A stretch of 64,000 bases of DNA from positions 570,847 through 634,846 of the forward strand of contig NZ_KV440953.1 in assembly GCF_001636425.1 (NCBI RefSeq), in the 5' to 3' direction. Made by a program: the position numbers and the translations under genes. Positions 26,318-34,521 of the stretch are shown piece by piece. The notes beneath the pieces were generated by a model. That model was not told the origin of the DNA and did no database searches. It was given only the letters and a program-made list of their open reading frames with translations. The DNA comes from Heyndrickxia acidicola (GTDB lineage: Bacteria > Bacillota > Bacilli > Bacillales > Bacillaceae_C). Positions within the stretch are counted from its first letter, which is position 1, and the number at the start of each line of letters is the position of its first letter.

Positions 26318-28588
26318 ATGATGAAGAAAAAAAACCTTCAGGAAATGCTGCGTTTTCTTAAAGAAGATTCAGCTTTTAAAAATAAAATTCGGCATTGGCA
26401 AACGATTGAAGAGAGACCTTCTCAAACAGTTAAATTGCCAGATTTTATCCATGATAAAATAAAAAATGCCCTGATGCACCGAGGCATCGACAGTCTTTAT
26501 ACCCATCAGGAAACGGCCTTTCGTTATGCAATGGAAGGGAAGAGTTTTGTAGCCGTTACTCCAACCGCTTCTGGAAAAACACTTTGCTACAATTTACCGG
26601 TCCTTCAATCCATTATGGAAGATCCCTACGCCCGTGCCTTATATATGTTTCCAACAAAGGCTCTGGCACAGGATCAAAAAAGTGAAGTGAATGAAATCAT
26701 TGAAGAAGCGGGAGTCCCAATCAACAGCTATACATACGATGGAGACACAGCTTCAAACATCCGGCAAAAAGTCCGGAAATCAGGCCAAATTGTTATTACA
26801 AACCCGGACATGCTTCATTCGGCAATTTTACCGCATCATACCAAATGGGTGGCTTTTTTTGAAAATCTAAAATATGTCATTATAGATGAACTCCATATAT
26901 ACAGAGGAGTGTTTGGGAGCCATGTATCGAATGTAATTCGGCGTCTAAAAAGAATTTGCCATTATTATGGAAGCAATCCCATTTTTATTTGTACTTCCGC
27001 AACAATAGCGAATCCACTGGAGCTCGCGGAAAAACTGACCGGAAAGCCTATGTTATTGGTCGATAATAATGGGGCTCCGAGCGGGCGTAAGCATTTTGTT
27101 TTTTATAATCCTCCTGTAGTCAATAAGCCTTTAAACATCCGGCGAAGTGCAACTTTAGAGGTAAGGGACCTTGCAGGAGAACTTTTAAAAAATAAAATAC
27201 AGACCATTGTATTCGCAAGAAGCAGAGTGAGAGTGGAAATTATCCTGACATATCTTCAGGAATTAATTAAAAATAAACTGGGCGCAAAGTCCATCATGGG
27301 ATACCGCGGCGGATACCTTCCTACCCAAAGGAGGAGAATAGAAGAAGGCTTAAGAAACGGGGATATTTACGGAGTAGTCAGCACGAATGCACTGGAGCTC
27401 GGAGTGGATATTGGCCAGCTTCAGGTATGTATCATGACGGGTTATCCCGGAACAATTGCGAGCGCCTGGCAGCAGGCAGGAAGAGCGGGACGGCGCCACG
27501 GTGAATCACTTGTTTTAATGGTCGCAAGCTCTTCTCCTCTTGATCAGTATATTATTGACCATCCTGAATTCTTCTTTGAACAAACACCTGAAACGGCCAG
27601 AATCAACCCTGATAATCTTGTCATCTTAGTGGATCATGTAAAGTGTGCGGCATATGAATTGCCTTTTAAGGAAGGGGACCGTTTTGGTGATGTGGAATTG
27701 GAGGATATACTGGAGTTTTTAACAGAGGAAAGAGTGCTTCATCGAAATGGTACTAAATGGCATTGGATGAATGATGCCTTCCCCGCACACAACATCAGTT
27801 TGCGTTCTGCCTCACAGGAAAATGTTGTGATTGTGGATATTTCTGAAACAGCCAATGTGAAAGTAATAGGAGAAATGGATCAATTCAGCGCGATGACTCT
27901 GCTTCATGATGAAGCCATCTATCTTCATCAGGGAATACAATATCAGGTTGAAGAGCTTGATTGGGAAGAAAAAAAAGCATTTGTCAGGGAAATCGATACG
28001 GATTATTATACCGATGCCAATCTTGCGGTGAATCTAAGTGTACTGGAAATTGATAAACAAGCAAGCTCCTCCTTCTCTGATATTGGGTATGGAGACGTAA
28101 TGGTACGGGCTATGGCAACCATTTTTAAAAAAATTAAATTTAATACCCACGAAAATATCGGATCCGGTCCCATTCATCTTCCTGAACAAGAGCTTCATAC
28201 CAATGGAACATGGTTCTCACTGAAAAAGGAGATGCCAAAGGAGCATCTTGAACAGGGTTTGATGGGAGCAGCACATGCATTAAAGGCGATTGTTCCTCTT
28301 TTTGTTATGTGTGATCCTCACGACATTCATGTCGTTCCGCAAGTAAAGGCGACACATAACGAAGCGCCTACGATTTTTCTGTATGACCGCTACCCGGGAG
28401 GAATAGGCTTAAGCCAAAAAGTATATGAAAATTTATCTGAAATTGGGTCTAGGGCAAAGGAAATGATTGATAGCTGTCCATGTACAGATGGCTGTCCATC
28501 CTGTATTGGCCTGGAAGCAAACGGAAATCAGGCAAAGGTGGCTGCATCTGAGCTTCTGGAATGGATGAAAGATGCTGCAAAGGAGTAA
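26318..28588 (+). CDS. mrfA: Mitomycin repair helicase MrfA (YprA)
   Basis: A 756-residue superfamily 2 helicase of the YprA/MrfA type, shown in B. subtilis to unwind DNA for UvrABC-independent repair of mitomycin C damage with MrfB. Walker A is TPTASGKT, the DExH box is VIDELHIYRG, and later motifs include TSATIAN, QQAGRAGRRHGES and a C-terminal MrfA domain with CPCTDGCPSC, the four-cysteine zinc-binding site. Starts at 26318 or 26321 (two adjacent ATGs after AGGTGA). mrfB follows 12 bases later. Confidence 0.95.
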   Translation: MMKKKNLQEMLRFLKEDSAFKNKIRHWQTIEERPSQTVKLPDFIHDKIKNALMHRGIDSLYTHQETAFRYAMEGKSFVAVTPTASGKTLCYNLPVLQSIMEDPYARALYMFPTKALAQDQKSEVNEIIEEAGVPINSYTYDGDTASNIRQKVRKSGQIVITNPDMLHSAILPHHTKWVAFFENLKYVIIDELHIYRGVFGSHVSNVIRRLKRICHYYGSNPIFICTSATIANPLELAEKLTGKPMLLVDNNGAPSGRKHFVFYNPPVVNKPLNIRRSATLEVRDLAGELLKNKIQTIVFARSRVRVEIILTYLQELIKNKLGAKSIMGYRGGYLPTQRRRIEEGLRNGDIYGVVSTNALELGVDIGQLQVCIMTGYPGTIASAWQQAGRAGRRHGESLVLMVASSSPLDQYIIDHPEFFFEQTPETARINPDNLVILVDHVKCAAYELPFKEGDRFGDVELEDILEFLTEERVLHRNGTKWHWMNDAFPAHNISLRSASQENVVIVDISETANVKVIGEMDQFSAMTLLHDEAIYLHQGIQYQVEELDWEEKKAFVREIDTDYYTDANLAVNLSVLEIDKQASSSFSDIGYGDVMVRAMATIFKKIKFNTHENIGSGPIHLPEQELHTNGTWFSLKKEMPKEHLEQGLMGAAHALKAIVPLFVMCDPHDIHVVPQVKATHNEAPTIFLYDRYPGGIGLSQKVYENLSEIGSRAKEMIDSCPCTDGCPSCIGLEANGNQAKVAASELLEWMKDAAKE

Positions 28589-28600
28589 AGGTGATAAAAA

Positions 28601-29857
28601 TTGTCATTAAAGAATAAACTAAGTCGTTTAAAGCCGCACATAGCCAGGGGAAAAATGGATTCACTGCCTGAGGGGGAAGTATCTTTAATACCAGCCAATC
28701 AAAAAAAAGAGATTCCTTTTTTAAGTGTTTGGGAAAAGGAAGGTGTCCAGCCATATTATTTTGATGATAATTTTTGCCTGGTCAGAGAAGTACACTATCC
28801 TATTACTCATCAGCATGGAAGATATTCGTTTAAGGCTTTTTTGGAAGCTATGAGTCATTGGCAGGCCTTTTCCGGCAGCCATCCACTATCTGCAAAAGGC
28901 TTTAAACCCTCTGATTTGTTTTTCTTTGATACAGAGACAACAGGATTAGGGGGCGGAGCCGGAAATACTATTTTTCTACTCGGATACGCTTTTTTTAGGC
29001 AGGACAAAATTATTTTGAAACAGCATATTCTCTACGAGCCGGGTTCGGAGGTGCCATTGTACCAAAGCTTTCTTGAGAACATAAACTACACCACGCTTGT
29101 GACCTATAATGGCAAAGCGTTTGACTGGCCTCAGGTTAAAACCAGGCACACCCTTGTAAGAGAGCATGTACCCAGACTCCCTCAGTTTGGTCATTTTGAT
29201 TTATTTCACGCTTCCAGAAGGCTCTGGAAAGACCGCATGAAGTCGGTAAAACTCTCCAATGTGGAAAAGGAAATTTTGAAGTTTGAAAGGGATGGAGATA
29301 TTCCCGGTTTTTTGGCTCCCATTATCTATTTTGACTTCGTCGAACGGAAGGATCCTGAGGGTTTATTGGGAGTTATAAAGCATAATGAGCATGATATTCT
29401 TTCCCTCATTACTTTATATACTCATTTGACTTTTCAAATTTTGCAAAAAGACCCCGGACAAACAACGGTGGAAAAAAGACTGATAGGCAAATGGTTTCAT
29501 TACATTGGGGAAGAAGAAACCGCGGTTGCCGCATTAAAGGAAGCAGCAGATGAACAGGATCTACCTGCAAAGCATGATCTTGCTTTCCATTTAAAAAGAG
29601 CGGGGCAGTATGAAGAAGCAGGAAAGCTTTGGCTGGAAGTCTCAGAAAGCGGCGAAAGACCAATCCAAAAAGAAGCCTGCATTGAGCTTGCGAAGCTATA
29701 TGAGCACCAATTTAAAGAGTTAAAAAAAGCCCTTGATTACACGAGCCTGGCATTGGCCATAAACGATGCAGAAATCAATGAACCTCTAAAACCAAGGCTG
29801 CGCTTTAAAAAAGACGCTGAAAAGAGGAAGGCAAGGCTTCAAAGAAAGGGGAAATGA
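28601..29857 (+). CDS. mrfB: Mitomycin repair exonuclease MrfB (YprB)
   Basis: A 418-residue DnaQ-like metal-dependent exonuclease followed by TPR-like repeats. The DEDDh domain is seen in FFDTETTGLGGGAGNTIFLL, VTYNGKAFDWP and HNEHDILSL. The C-terminal 120 residues have helical repeat character (LPAKHDLAFHLKRAGQYEEA). TTG at 28601 with AAAGGTGA upstream is the start. It works with MrfA in mitomycin C repair in B. subtilis, and the tight spacing supports that here. Confidence 0.93.
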   Translation: MSLKNKLSRLKPHIARGKMDSLPEGEVSLIPANQKKEIPFLSVWEKEGVQPYYFDDNFCLVREVHYPITHQHGRYSFKAFLEAMSHWQAFSGSHPLSAKGFKPSDLFFFDTETTGLGGGAGNTIFLLGYAFFRQDKIILKQHILYEPGSEVPLYQSFLENINYTTLVTYNGKAFDWPQVKTRHTLVREHVPRLPQFGHFDLFHASRRLWKDRMKSVKLSNVEKEILKFERDGDIPGFLAPIIYFDFVERKDPEGLLGVIKHNEHDILSLITLYTHLTFQILQKDPGQTTVEKRLIGKWFHYIGEEETAVAALKEAADEQDLPAKHDLAFHLKRAGQYEEAGKLWLEVSESGERPIQKEACIELAKLYEHQFKELKKALDYTSLALAINDAEINEPLKPRLRFKKDAEKRKARLQRKGK

Positions 29858-30100
29858 TCTTTGTATTTCCTGGGTAAGCGCAGTATTCGACTTTCGCAAA
29901 ACAAAATACTGTTAATTTTTCACTGAATTGTCATTAAAAATTAATATTTATTTTCAAATTGGCAATTGTTTAAGTATGATTTAATCTGTAGTAATATGAA
30001 GGAATCAGTAATGTTTGTAAAGGTCGCTTTGAAAAATTAGCTGAAAAGTCTTTGGTTTCTCGTTTAAAAAGTTAAAAAATACTAAATCTGGATATTTTCT

Positions 30101-30280
30101 TGTCCAGCTCGGGTTGGAAAGATAAAAAAATCAATTCTTCCTTCTCCGCTGCCTAGTAGACTTCCGGTCTTCTCCCTGAGATAAGTCTCCATCAAAATAT
30201 ATCGCTTTTCGTGTATCCTTTATCTCAGTCGAAGCCCTAAAAAGTCTGTACGCCGTTAAACGTCGCCCTGCGCTTTTCGC
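30101..30280. repeat. Degenerate single copy of the family A repeat
   Basis: TGTCCAGCTCGGG, TCTTCTCCCTGAGATAAGTC, GTATCCTTTATCTCAGTCGA, AGTCTGTACGCCG and GCGCTTTTCG follow the order of the 157-bp units at 310-1011 but with many differences. It fills most of the gap between mrfB and cotD. The remainder of 29858-30343 holds no supported gene. Confidence 0.75.
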
Positions 30281-30343
30281 GGTCACGATCATTTTACAAC
30301 CAATTTTCTGAAATATATTATTTTATTTGGGTGGGCTGAGTAA

Positions 30344-30439
30344 ATGTACCGTGCGTTATTTTTTCTCTTCTTTTTATTAATTGGATTGACTGCCATTATT
30401 TTTACAAGTTTACGTACTAGTGTCACTACTATGTTTTAA
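30344..30439 (+). CDS. Possible 31-residue single-pass membrane peptide
   Basis: ATG at 30344 opens 31 codons giving MYRALFFLFFLLIGLTAIIF followed by a short polar tail. One strong membrane helix covers residues 4-20. The upstream GTGGGCTGAG is only a fair ribosome binding site. Many sporulation peptides in Bacillus look like this, and the gene lies just before cotD, but I do not recognise it. It may also be chance. Confidence 0.35.
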   Translation: MYRALFFLFFLLIGLTAIIFTSLRTSVTTMF

Positions 30440-30555
30440 AAGAAACAAGAATCTCTGCAAAAATAGGTATTTTAATTAGTACATGTTCCCTCCTTTTCAC
30501 ATAGGTTATTAGTGTAGAAAGACAAAAGACTATTAACTTGAAAGGAGCTTGTTTC

Positions 30556-30834
30556 ATGTTCCCTCATCATTGCGGAGCAAAAGTATTGCCGGCGGTTGTT
30601 CATCCTACAAAGTGCTGTGTGACGCACTCTCAAGAGACTTTTATCCAGCCTCATATTTATCCATCTCACACAACACATGTGAACCATCAAGTCATTCAGC
30701 ATCAAAACTATTTTCCTCATACAGATTCTTTTGTAAATGAGGTAAATCAAGTAGCGGCGCCTCCTATGGCAGGTCCTGGATTTTTCCCTGGCGGTTATCC
30801 AGGTGGATTTCCAGGAGGATTTCCAAGAGGATAG
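30556..30834 (+). CDS. cotD: Spore coat protein CotD
   Basis: A 92-residue His-, Cys- and Pro-rich protein. PAVVHPTKCCVTHSQETF and the PHIYPSHTTHVNHQVIQHQN block match CotD of Bacillus, which is an inner coat protein made in the mother cell. The C-terminus ends in Gly/Phe/Pro repeats (GGYPGGFPGGFPRG). AAAGGAG at 30541-30547 gives the ATG at 30556; an upstream in-frame start at 30538 lies before the binding site. Position before ypsA matches B. subtilis. Confidence 0.88.
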   Translation: MFPHHCGAKVLPAVVHPTKCCVTHSQETFIQPHIYPSHTTHVNHQVIQHQNYFPHTDSFVNEVNQVAAPPMAGPGFFPGGYPGGFPGGFPRG

Positions 30835-30844
30835 TAAAGTTTAG

Positions 30845-30873
30845 CAAGGATGGGTCTCCATCCTTGTATTTTA
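30845..30873 (+). terminator. Terminator after cotD
   Basis: CAAGGATGG (30845-30853) pairs with CCATCCTTG (30858-30866) around a four-base loop, followed by TATTTTATT. Confidence 0.85.
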
Positions 30874-31110
30874 TTGGAATGAATAAATTTTTTTATTAGG
30901 CTTTGAAAAGTTTACGAAAAGAGCCTTTATAAAACATCTTTTAAAATAACGAGAGAAGCCAGAAAAAGTGTTTTAATGCTTTTTTAATGAAAAGGCTATA
31001 ATATAGAAGAGAAAACAGAAACTGTTTTAATTAAAGTTACAGCATTAGCAGGATAAAAAAGATGTCTCTAAGAAACATTAATATATAACTGGCATGGGAG
31101 AGTATAAAAG

Positions 31111-31662
31111 TTGGCAAAGGTAACAGCGATTTCTGGTTACAAGCCCTTTGAACTGGGAATTTATAAAAACGACCATCCTGCAGTGAAATATATCAAAACA
31201 GCGATTAAACGCCATTTGTTGAATTTGCTTGACGAGGGCTTAGAATGGGTATTAATATCGGGGCAATTAGGTGTAGAGTGCTGGTCTGCCGAGGTAGTGC
31301 TTGAGCTTCAGGATGAATATCCCGATTTAAAACTGGCTATATTAACTCCATTTTTAGAGCAGGAGGAAAAATGGAGCGATCAAAACAAGGAGTATTATGA
31401 AATGATTTCAGCCCAGGCTGATTTCTATGAATCCATTTCAAGGCAGCCTTATCAAAGTCCCAGTCAATTTCAAGTGAAAAACAGGCTGTTTCTACATAAA
31501 AGCGATTGCCTAATTATGATGTATGATGAACAGCAGGAGGGATCCCCAAAATATTTCTTGGAGGAAGCAAGAAAGTATAAGGATACTATCCAATATGATA
31601 TTAGGATAATTGACTTTTATGAATTACAGGTCATAATGGAAGAAGACCAATGGAATATGTAA
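31111..31662 (+). CDS. ypsA: SLOG-family protein YpsA
   Basis: A 183-residue protein of the YpsA group of the SLOG superfamily, a Rossmann-like nucleotide-binding fold. The N-terminal AISGYKPFELGI and the VLISGQLGVECWSAEVVLEL segment carry the family glycine and glutamate. YpsA affects cell division in Firmicutes and is regularly encoded next to gpsB, as here. TTG at 31111 follows GGGAG at 31096-31100; its biochemical ligand is not known. Confidence 0.9.
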   Translation: MAKVTAISGYKPFELGIYKNDHPAVKYIKTAIKRHLLNLLDEGLEWVLISGQLGVECWSAEVVLELQDEYPDLKLAILTPFLEQEEKWSDQNKEYYEMISAQADFYESISRQPYQSPSQFQVKNRLFLHKSDCLIMMYDEQQEGSPKYFLEEARKYKDTIQYDIRIIDFYELQVIMEEDQWNM

Positions 31663-31739
31663 ACTATACATATTGACAAACAAATTTATTTTATGGAAAA
31701 ATAAAGAATGATGTCTTGTGAAGTTGAGGTGAACTGAAT

Positions 31740-32042
31740 ATGTTATCGGATAAAGTGAAGCTGACAGCAAAGGACATTTTGGAAAAAGAGTTTAAAACGG
31801 CTGTCCGCGGTTATAGGCAGGAAGATGTAGACAAATTTTTGGATTTAGTAATTAAAGATTATGAAACATTTCATCAACTGATTGAGGATTTGCAGCAAGA
31901 GAATATGCGTTTGAAAAAACAAGCTGATGAACCGATGAGAAGACAGCCATCACAGCCAATGACAGGCACAACCAATTTTGATATTTTAAAAAGGTTGTCC
32001 AATCTTGAAAAACATGTTTTCGGCAGCAAATTAAATGACTGA
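31740..32042 (+). CDS. gpsB: Cell division coordinator GpsB
   Basis: A 100-residue DivIVA-like protein. The N-terminal membrane- and PBP-binding domain reads [21 protein letters not shown] with the coiled coil [18 protein letters not shown], followed by a short linker and a C-terminal trimerising helix ([16 protein letters not shown]). GpsB shuttles PBP1 (PonA, encoded upstream in this window) between sidewall and septum. GAGGTGA precedes the ATG. Confidence 0.94.
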   Translation: MLSDKVKLTAKDILEKEFKTAVRGYRQEDVDKFLDLVIKDYETFHQLIEDLQQENMRLKKQADEPMRRQPSQPMTGTTNFDILKRLSNLEKHVFGSKLND

Positions 32043-32125
32043 TATTTGAATGGAAATGGTTGAAAAAATTTCAAGTTGAAATTAAAAGGAAAGTTATATA
32101 TAATATATAAGCGGTTAAGTTAATT

Positions 32126-32546
32126 AATAACGTTCGGGTAATCGCTGCAGCTTCGCGCTGTAGAGGAAAGTCCATGCTCACACGGTGCTGAGATGCCCGT
32201 AGTGTTCGTGCCTAGCGAATTCATAAGCTAGGGCATTCTGGTTTGAATAGATTGACTCTATTTCTACTGGATTGACGGCAGGGAAAACACCTAAGTCATT
32301 TTGATATGGTGTGACTACCTTTAAAGTGCCACAGTGACGTAGCTTTATGAGAAATCATAAAGGTGGAACGAGGTAAACCCCGCGAGTGAGCAACCCAAAT
32401 AATGGTAGGGGCATCCTCTTGATGGAATTTGAACGGAGAGAGGGACAAGCCTTTGGCTTGTAGATAGATGGTTACCACCGGAGTATGAGACCGTACCTGG
32501 TCGTTTGTAATACAATGGAACAAAACATGGCTTACAGAACGTTATT
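32126..32546 (+). ncRNA. rnpB: RNase P RNA (B-type)
   Basis: The catalytic RNA of RNase P. The P1 helix is closed by AATAACGTTC (32126-32135) and GAACGTTATT (32537-32546). Between them are the conserved blocks GAGGAAAGTCCATGCTCAC, GGTGCTGAGATGCCCG, AAAGTGCCACAGTGACG, GGTAAACCCCGCGAG, GTAGATAGATG and ACAAAACATGGCTTACAG in the standard order. The total is about 420 nt, some 20 nt longer than in B. subtilis, mainly because of a longer hairpin near 32230-32270. It lies between gpsB and the RlmL-like gene, as in B. subtilis. Confidence 0.97.
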
Positions 32547-32570
32547 TTGGGTACAAGTATACAAATCGAA

Positions 32571-32603
32571 AATGCTCTCCTTCCTTTTAGGGGGGCATTT
32601 ATT
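32571..32603 (+). terminator. Terminator after rnpB
   Basis: AATGCTCTCC (32571-32580) pairs, with three G-T pairs, with GGGGGGCATT (32590-32599), followed by TTATTATT. Confidence 0.75.
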
Positions 32604-32801
32604 ATTGTCTTTAATTTAGTTTCAATTATATATGTTGAATGTAAGTTTTTGCTCTGGTGATTGGAGCAACAGGTAAAATTAACAGAGCTATTCGTTAAAA
32701 AACGCTATGTTTATAAAGTATACACCCTTAAAAACTGGGTGATGATAAAAAATAGTTGAATGGTATACGCATTGAATCAGGACAAAGTTAGGGTGGAAAA
32801 C

Positions 32802-33941
32802 ATGTCTACATATACATTAATTGCTACAGCTGCAATGGGTTTGGAGTCTCTTGTTGCCAAGGAAGTAAAGGCACTGGGATATGAATGCCAGGTTGAGAAT
32901 GGGAAGGTTATCTACCAAGGTGACCACGCAGCGATAGCCCGCAGCAATCTGTGGCTCAGAACGGCTGACCGAGTAAAAATTAAGGTCGGTGAATTTAGGG
33001 TTTCGACATTTGATGAGCTATTTGAAAAAACAAAAGCATTGAATTGGGAACAGTTTTTACCCGAAAATGCGGAGTTCCCTGTTCAGGGGAAGTCAGTTAA
33101 GTCAAAGCTTTACAGTGTCCCGGACTGCCAGGCCATTGTTAAAAAGGCAGTTGTAGAAAGGCTGAAATCTCATTATAAAAGAGTTTCCTGGTTTGAAGAG
33201 TCTGGACCATTATTTAAGATAGAAGTATCCATTTTAAAGGATATTGCTACGATTACGTTAGATACAAGCGGGACAGGTTTGCATAAGCGCGGATACCGTG
33301 TCGGTCAGGGGGAGGCACCTTTAAAAGAAACTCTTGCCGCAGCGCTTGTTCAGCTGACTAATTGGCATCCTGACCGTCCTTTTTTCGATCCTTTTTGCGG
33401 TTCAGGAACCATTCCGATTGAGGCAGCATTAATTGGCCAAAACATTGCCCCAGGCTTTAATCGTGATTTTGTCTCTGAAGCCTGGAACTGGATTGACAAT
33501 TCAGTTTGGAATCGTGCCCGGCAGGAAGTGGAAGACCTTGCGAAATATGATCAGCCCTTAAATATCGTTGGAACAGATATTGATCACAGAATGGTTGAAA
33601 CGGCAAAAGGAAATGCTGTAGAAGCTGGTTTTGGAGACATGATTGAATTTAAGCAAATGCAGGTGACCGATTTTACAACGAAAGACGAATATGGCGTTCT
33701 TGTTGGAAATCCGCCCTACGGAGAAAGGCTCGGTGACCGAATGCAAGTCGAAAAAATGTATCAAGCAATGGGAAAAGCTTTTGAACCATTCGATACCTGG
33801 TCCTTCTATATTCTAACTTCAAATGAAAAATTTGAAGAATTGTATGGAAAAAAGGCTACTAAGAAACGAAAATTATTTAATGGCTTTATTCGTACAGATT
33901 TATATCAATATTGGGGAAAAAGACCGCCTAAACTTCAATAG
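32802..33941 (+). CDS. ypsC: 23S rRNA (guanine-N2)-methyltransferase, RlmL/YpsC type
   Basis: A 379-residue THUMP-domain RNA methyltransferase. The N-terminal ferredoxin-like/THUMP part (MGLESLVAKEVKALGYE) is followed by the SAM-binding DPFCGSGTIPIEAAL and the catalytic NPPYGERLGD motif typical of N2-guanine methylation. It corresponds to B. subtilis YpsC. ATG at 32802 is preferred because the family N-terminus is MSxYTLIATA and GGGTGG lies upstream; the earlier frame has no counterpart in the family. Confidence 0.9.
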   Translation: MSTYTLIATAAMGLESLVAKEVKALGYECQVENGKVIYQGDHAAIARSNLWLRTADRVKIKVGEFRVSTFDELFEKTKALNWEQFLPENAEFPVQGKSVKSKLYSVPDCQAIVKKAVVERLKSHYKRVSWFEESGPLFKIEVSILKDIATITLDTSGTGLHKRGYRVGQGEAPLKETLAAALVQLTNWHPDRPFFDPFCGSGTIPIEAALIGQNIAPGFNRDFVSEAWNWIDNSVWNRARQEVEDLAKYDQPLNIVGTDIDHRMVETAKGNAVEAGFGDMIEFKQMQVTDFTTKDEYGVLVGNPPYGERLGDRMQVEKMYQAMGKAFEPFDTWSFYILTSNEKFEELYGKKATKKRKLFNGFIRTDLYQYWGKRPPKLQ

Positions 33942-34007
33942 CGCTGCATAATTAATTATGCTCCTGAGTATACTATGACATATTTGAAAATGTCAGGAGT
34001 GTTTAAC

Positions 34008-34169
34008 GTGGAAACGTATTTTGATTACAACAGAATATCAAAAGCTCTGCAGTCCGCTTATGAAATTCTCAGTGAGGATGAAACGGTATCAGCTGAAGCC
34101 AGAGCATCCATTCTTGAAGCGGAACAGAGCTTGAGGGCTGCAATAAAATATGTGAGTATAAGAAACTAA
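34008..34169 (+). CDS. Small conserved-looking protein of unknown function
   Basis: A 53-residue acidic helical protein (ETYFDYNRISKALQSAYEIL; ASILEAEQSLRAAIKYV). GTG at 34008 lies eight bases after CAGGAG and the gene ends at a strong terminator, which supports expression. It occupies the position of the small yptA gene of B. subtilis, but I cannot confirm homology from sequence alone. Confidence 0.6.
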   Translation: METYFDYNRISKALQSAYEILSEDETVSAEARASILEAEQSLRAAIKYVSIRN

Positions 34170-34181
34170 GCTGCTTCCTCT

Positions 34182-34216
34182 AAAAACGCAAGTGATGAAT
34201 CCACACTTGCGTTTTT
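34182..34216 (+). terminator. Terminator after the small gene at 34008
   Basis: AAAAACGCAAGTG (34182-34194) and CACTTGCGTTTTT (34204-34216) form a 13-bp stem with a nine-base loop, ending in T residues. Confidence 0.92.
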
Positions 34217-34332
34217 ATGTTGATTGTCAGGATTGCTTTTAACATGTTAGAGGATCAAATAAAGGTTACACAATAACAAAGTATGAGTATAGAATGATGT
34301 GGCAATAAACATATGAACTAAAGATTGTGGGT

Positions 34333-34476
34333 TAATGAAACATTCATAATGAGTATAGATTGAACTTATGGTTTTTTTATAAACTGGCTATTGATATCCG
34401 TTCTAATCAATAGAACAAAAACCACAAACCATCCAATTTTAAGTTCAACATATATAGTTTTGGAATGTTTCCATTA
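34333..34476. repeat. Long nested inverted repeat upstream of ypvA
   Basis: A 144-base palindromic structure in the gap before ypvA. TAATGAAACATTC (34333-34345) pairs with GAATGTTTCCATTA (34463-34476), TTGAACTTA (34360-34368) with TAAGTTCAA (34440-34448), GGTTTTT (34370-34376) with AAAAACC (34417-34423), and CTATTGAT (34388-34395) with ATCAATAG (34406-34413). All pairs nest around one centre. An additional ATAAACTGG (34379-34387) and CCAGTTTAT (34480-34488) pair cross the structure. It could be a small non-autonomous insertion or a leader structure. Confidence 0.75.
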
Positions 34477-34521
34477 TCACCAGTTTATATAATGCCATGA
34501 GTAATTTGTTGGGGGAACATC

